This document shows, piece by piece, positions 63,070 through 64,000 of a stretch of 64,000 bases of DNA; the first letter of the stretch is position 1; the number at the start of each line of letters is the position of its first letter. The notes below the pieces were generated by a model. The model saw nothing but the letters and a program-made list of their open reading frames with translations. It made no database searches and had not been told where the DNA came from. A program made the translations under genes and the position numbers. This DNA is from JAFAGX01 sp963759875 (GTDB lineage: Bacteria; Acidobacteriota; Terriglobia; Terriglobales; Acidobacteriaceae): positions 434,001-498,000 of the forward strand of contig CAVXBB010000005.1 in assembly GCA_963759875.1 (NCBI GenBank), given 5' to 3'.

Positions 63070-64000
63070 TCCTCCCCCATCGCTCGGCGCAAATCTGCAA
63101 GGGAACTCCAGTAGGAAGAGATCGCCTGCTGATACTGAAAAGCTGTTTCTGCACTTCGAGCCTGAGCCTGCAGAAGATCTTTTATGAGTGCTGCCTGCTC
63201 TTTATATTTGTTGCCGGTAACCCGGAATTCCTCGGCTGCCGCTTCGTGGCCGGTGCGGGAGGCCTTCAGCAGCAGCGCAGATTCTTTCCACTTGCGGTAC
63301 TTCGATCCAACTTCAACTCCGATCTGCGATTCTGTCTCTTGCGTACCGTTGACGGCTTCCGCGAGCGTGTTGGACTTTTCGCGTACGCGGTTGTGGCGGC
63401 GTCCCCAATCAAATGGCTCCCAAGTCAGCAGAAAACCAGCCACGCCCACGTTGCTTGGAAGCACGTTGACGTTCTGAATCCCCATGTAGCTGACCGCCAG
63501 ACCGAAGTCGGGCATGTATTCCGCCTTTGCGAGGCGGCGATCATATTCGGCTTGTTTTTCTTTCATATGAGCCTGGCGGATTTCCGGCCGGTCTGCTCCA
63601 GCCTGTTGTCGAGCCTCCTCGAGAGTCAGGCTGGTGGAGTCTTCTTCCGGCATGAAATCAACGCGAAAAGAAGTTTCGAGATCGCGTCCCATAAGTTGAT
63701 TCAGGTGCTCGTGTTGTGTGGTGAGCCCGTTCTCCGCGACCGACAAGTCATACTGAGCCTTGGCCAGACGCGCATCGACCTCCAACGCATCTCCCTTGAG
63801 CACTGTCTTCTCAGCGATGTAACGCAACGTGACTCGTTGTGCCTCTTCCAGGGTTCGTACTCCTTCCCGTGCTGCATCCACTGCAGCCTGCGTTGCTACA
63901 AGCTCGAAATAGGCGCTACGTACCTCGGCCGCGATCTTCTGACGCTCGGCGCGCACGTCTTCCTTGGCAATGTCGCGCCCAAGTTCTGTCGCGCGAATTC
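63066..64000 (-). CDS. TolC-like outer-membrane efflux protein, 5' end outside the window
   Basis: The open frame continues to the last base of the window, so the N terminus is missing. The 311 residues present have the OEP helical-hairpin pattern: IAAEVRSAYFELVATQAAVDAAREGV, NGLTTQHEHLNQLMGRDLE, GADRPEIRQAHMKEKQAEYDRRLAKAEYMPDFGLAVSY in pieces, and a C-terminal YQQAISSYWSSLADLRRAMGEE. A GTG at 63956 is internal, not the start. It forms the outer-membrane channel of the RND system downstream. Confidence 0.9.
   Translation of the reverse strand, partial: IRATELGRDIAKEDVRAERQKIAAEVRSAYFELVATQAAVDAAREGVRTLEEAQRVTLRYIAEKTVLKGDALEVDARLAKAQYDLSVAENGLTTQHEHLNQLMGRDLETSFRVDFMPEEDSTSLTLEEARQQAGADRPEIRQAHMKEKQAEYDRRLAKAEYMPDFGLAVSYMGIQNVNVLPSNVGVAGFLLTWEPFDWGRRHNRVREKSNTLAEAVNGTQETESQIGVEVGSKYRKWKESALLLKASRTGHEAAAEEFRVTGNKYKEQAALIKDLLQAQARSAETAFQYQQAISSYWSSLADLRRAMGEE

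Overview
The window reads as a chromosomal segment of an Acidobacteriota bacterium, probably Terriglobia. This is inferred from a 1,223-residue Oar-like TonB-dependent receptor with an N-terminal carboxypeptidase-regulatory domain, small secreted proteins carrying the same domain, two giant beta-propeller (Reg_prop/Y_Y_Y) histidine kinases, and moderately GC-rich dense coding. No rRNA, tRNA, CRISPR array, integrase or insertion sequence was recognised.

Layout. 0-6 kb is housekeeping: RNase HII, a secreted peptide, Glu/Leu dehydrogenase (broken by three 1-nt insertions), exonuclease VII large subunit and urocanate hydratase. 6-11.3 kb is accessory: two paralogous carboxypeptidase-regulatory-domain proteins, a secreted lipase-like protein, a secreted TIM-barrel glycoside-hydrolase-like protein, and a decayed fragment of a second copy of the latter. 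11.5-17 kb is regulatory module 1 (sigma-54 enhancer-binding protein, DoxX-like membrane protein, NarL-type regulator, propeller kinase), followed by the TonB receptor (17.3-21 kb). 21-28.2 kb is a nitrogen-oxide respiration or detoxification module: sigma-54 promoter, zinc-ribbon peptide, Fnr/Crp regulator, NapC/NirT-type multihaem cytochrome, quinol-type NO reductase, a membrane protein with a Cys/His cluster, and an octahaem HAO-like cytochrome. 28.4-36.7 kb holds an MscS channel, a DUF4136 protein, glycogen phosphorylase, a DedA protein and phosphoketolase. 36.9-40.5 kb is a complete Mla-type lipid transport operon. 40.8-42.1 kb is a VOC dioxygenase divergent from a MarR regulator, with two palindromic operators between them. 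42.2-44.5 kb has an acetate kinase remnant, a secreted protein and a STAS protein. 44.5-53.6 kb holds two more sigma-54 activators and regulatory module 2, a paralogue of module 1. 53.7-58.3 kb has GlgX, two secreted proteins and a PNPOx-like protein. 58.4-64 kb is an RND efflux operon running off the right end.

How it fits together. Three sigma-54 activators, all with GAFTGA, sit among at least five good -24/-12 promoters. Those promoters precede the nitrogen-oxide module, phosphoketolase, the Mla operon, a secreted protein and the small STAS gene. Phosphoketolase, glycogen phosphorylase and GlgX would feed acetyl-phosphate metabolism from stored glycogen, and qNOR and the octahaem cytochrome would deal with NO, nitrite or hydroxylamine. 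My inference is a low-oxygen, nitrosative-stress or starvation island under sigma-54 control, fed by two duplicated two-component modules.

Caution: at least twelve single-base indels interrupt seven genes. Repairing each gives a canonical-length protein (except the truncated acetate kinase), so many are probably sequence errors rather than true pseudogenes.
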